Below, one piece after another: positions 1 through 64,000 of a DNA stretch of 64,000 bases. The first letter of the stretch is position 1; each line of letters opens with the position of its first letter. The translations under genes and the position numbers were made by a program. The notes under the pieces were generated by a model, which had not been told where the DNA came from, ran no database searches, and saw only the letters and a list, made by a program, of their open reading frames with translations. This DNA is from Ptychodera flava (lineage: Eukaryota; Hemichordata; Enteropneusta; Ptychoderidae), in assembly GCF_041260155.1 (NCBI RefSeq), contig NC_091930.1:1984501-2048500 (forward strand). The letters run 5' to 3'.

Positions 1-323
1 GTTTTTCAAACAGTTCCTTCTTCACACCTGCCACATATCATTGGCATTCTGTTGTGCTGCAACTCCTTACTGCATTACGCGCAGAGCAGGAGGGAGATTG
101 CAGAAAAATTGATGCATTCACAAACACATGTCTGGAACAATATTACACTGTAAAACTCTGATTAACATTCTACACTGCGTTCTTAGGAGAAAGAGTTATT
201 TGCCGAAGAAATGATTTTGATGTAATGGCTGTAGTTTTCAATTCGTTTCACACTCACTGAACTAGAGGTGCCGTTCCCATAAAAGCAACTCAGATCATTT
301 TGCTTTCTGTTTTTTGTGTTCAG

Positions 324-64000
<63,677 letters not shown>

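Overview
This is animal nuclear DNA. GC-richer coding segments of about 100-1500 nt alternate with AT-rich introns that use ordinary GT...AG borders. The introns carry several families of short inverted-repeat elements, a tRNA-derived SINE, a CR1-like LINE fragment, a 5.1 kb foldback-type element and (GA)n/(TA)n microsatellites. The protein type and repeat load suggest a marine invertebrate, perhaps a deuterostome such as a hemichordate or amphioxus. That guess rests on general resemblance only.

The whole window, on the + strand, lies inside one giant gene that is open at both ends. I could chain 76 exons (324 to 64000) by splice sites and reading phase. Together they make about 17.6 kb of coding sequence, about 5,870 residues. 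The protein is an almost unbroken run of cysteine-rich modules of the GCC2/GCC3 (ephrin-receptor-like) type, with the rhythm C-x2-C-x2-G-[YF]-[YF]-C ... P-x3-C-x2-G-[YF]-[YF]-C-P-x-G-[ST]-x2-P-x-P-C-P-x-G-T-[YF]-S-N-x-T-G. N-glycosylation sequons are very frequent. It must be secreted or extracellular; no signal peptide, membrane segment, promoter or terminator lies in the window. About 61 of 75 introns are phase 1, many splitting the Gly codon just before the [HYF]-[YF]-C of a module.

Layout. Exons 1-5 (324-4949) are modules upstream of the regular part. Exons 6-60 (5704-47448) form six tandem copies of a super-repeat of about 670-704 residues. Each copy opens with a GTYQDE...CDNTMxPVV block and passes in the same order through CRQYAN, PPGQ-x-DYPC, GTGLDWQSCPAGT, SGVDRPNP, GVGGICP and CSGGA landmarks: exons 6-11, 12-22, 23-32, 33-42, 43-53 and 54-60. 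Exons 61-70 are more divergent modules. Exons 71-76 lead into a different cysteine module (CFHCGAEA, CVCIGSGRDFQ, QCPC) that probably marks the end of the repeat array.

Ten exons (8, 11, 37, 52, 58, 61, 62, 66, 71, 74) show a change of reading frame inside otherwise well-kept modules with intact splice sites. Nearly all fit one missing base. I read these as assembly or sequencing errors first, decay second.

The largest intron (52353-57668) is filled by an element with 12-nt terminal inverted repeats and two opposed arms of about four 350-bp tandem units. No second host gene, RNA gene, CRISPR, LTR element or virus-like element was seen.
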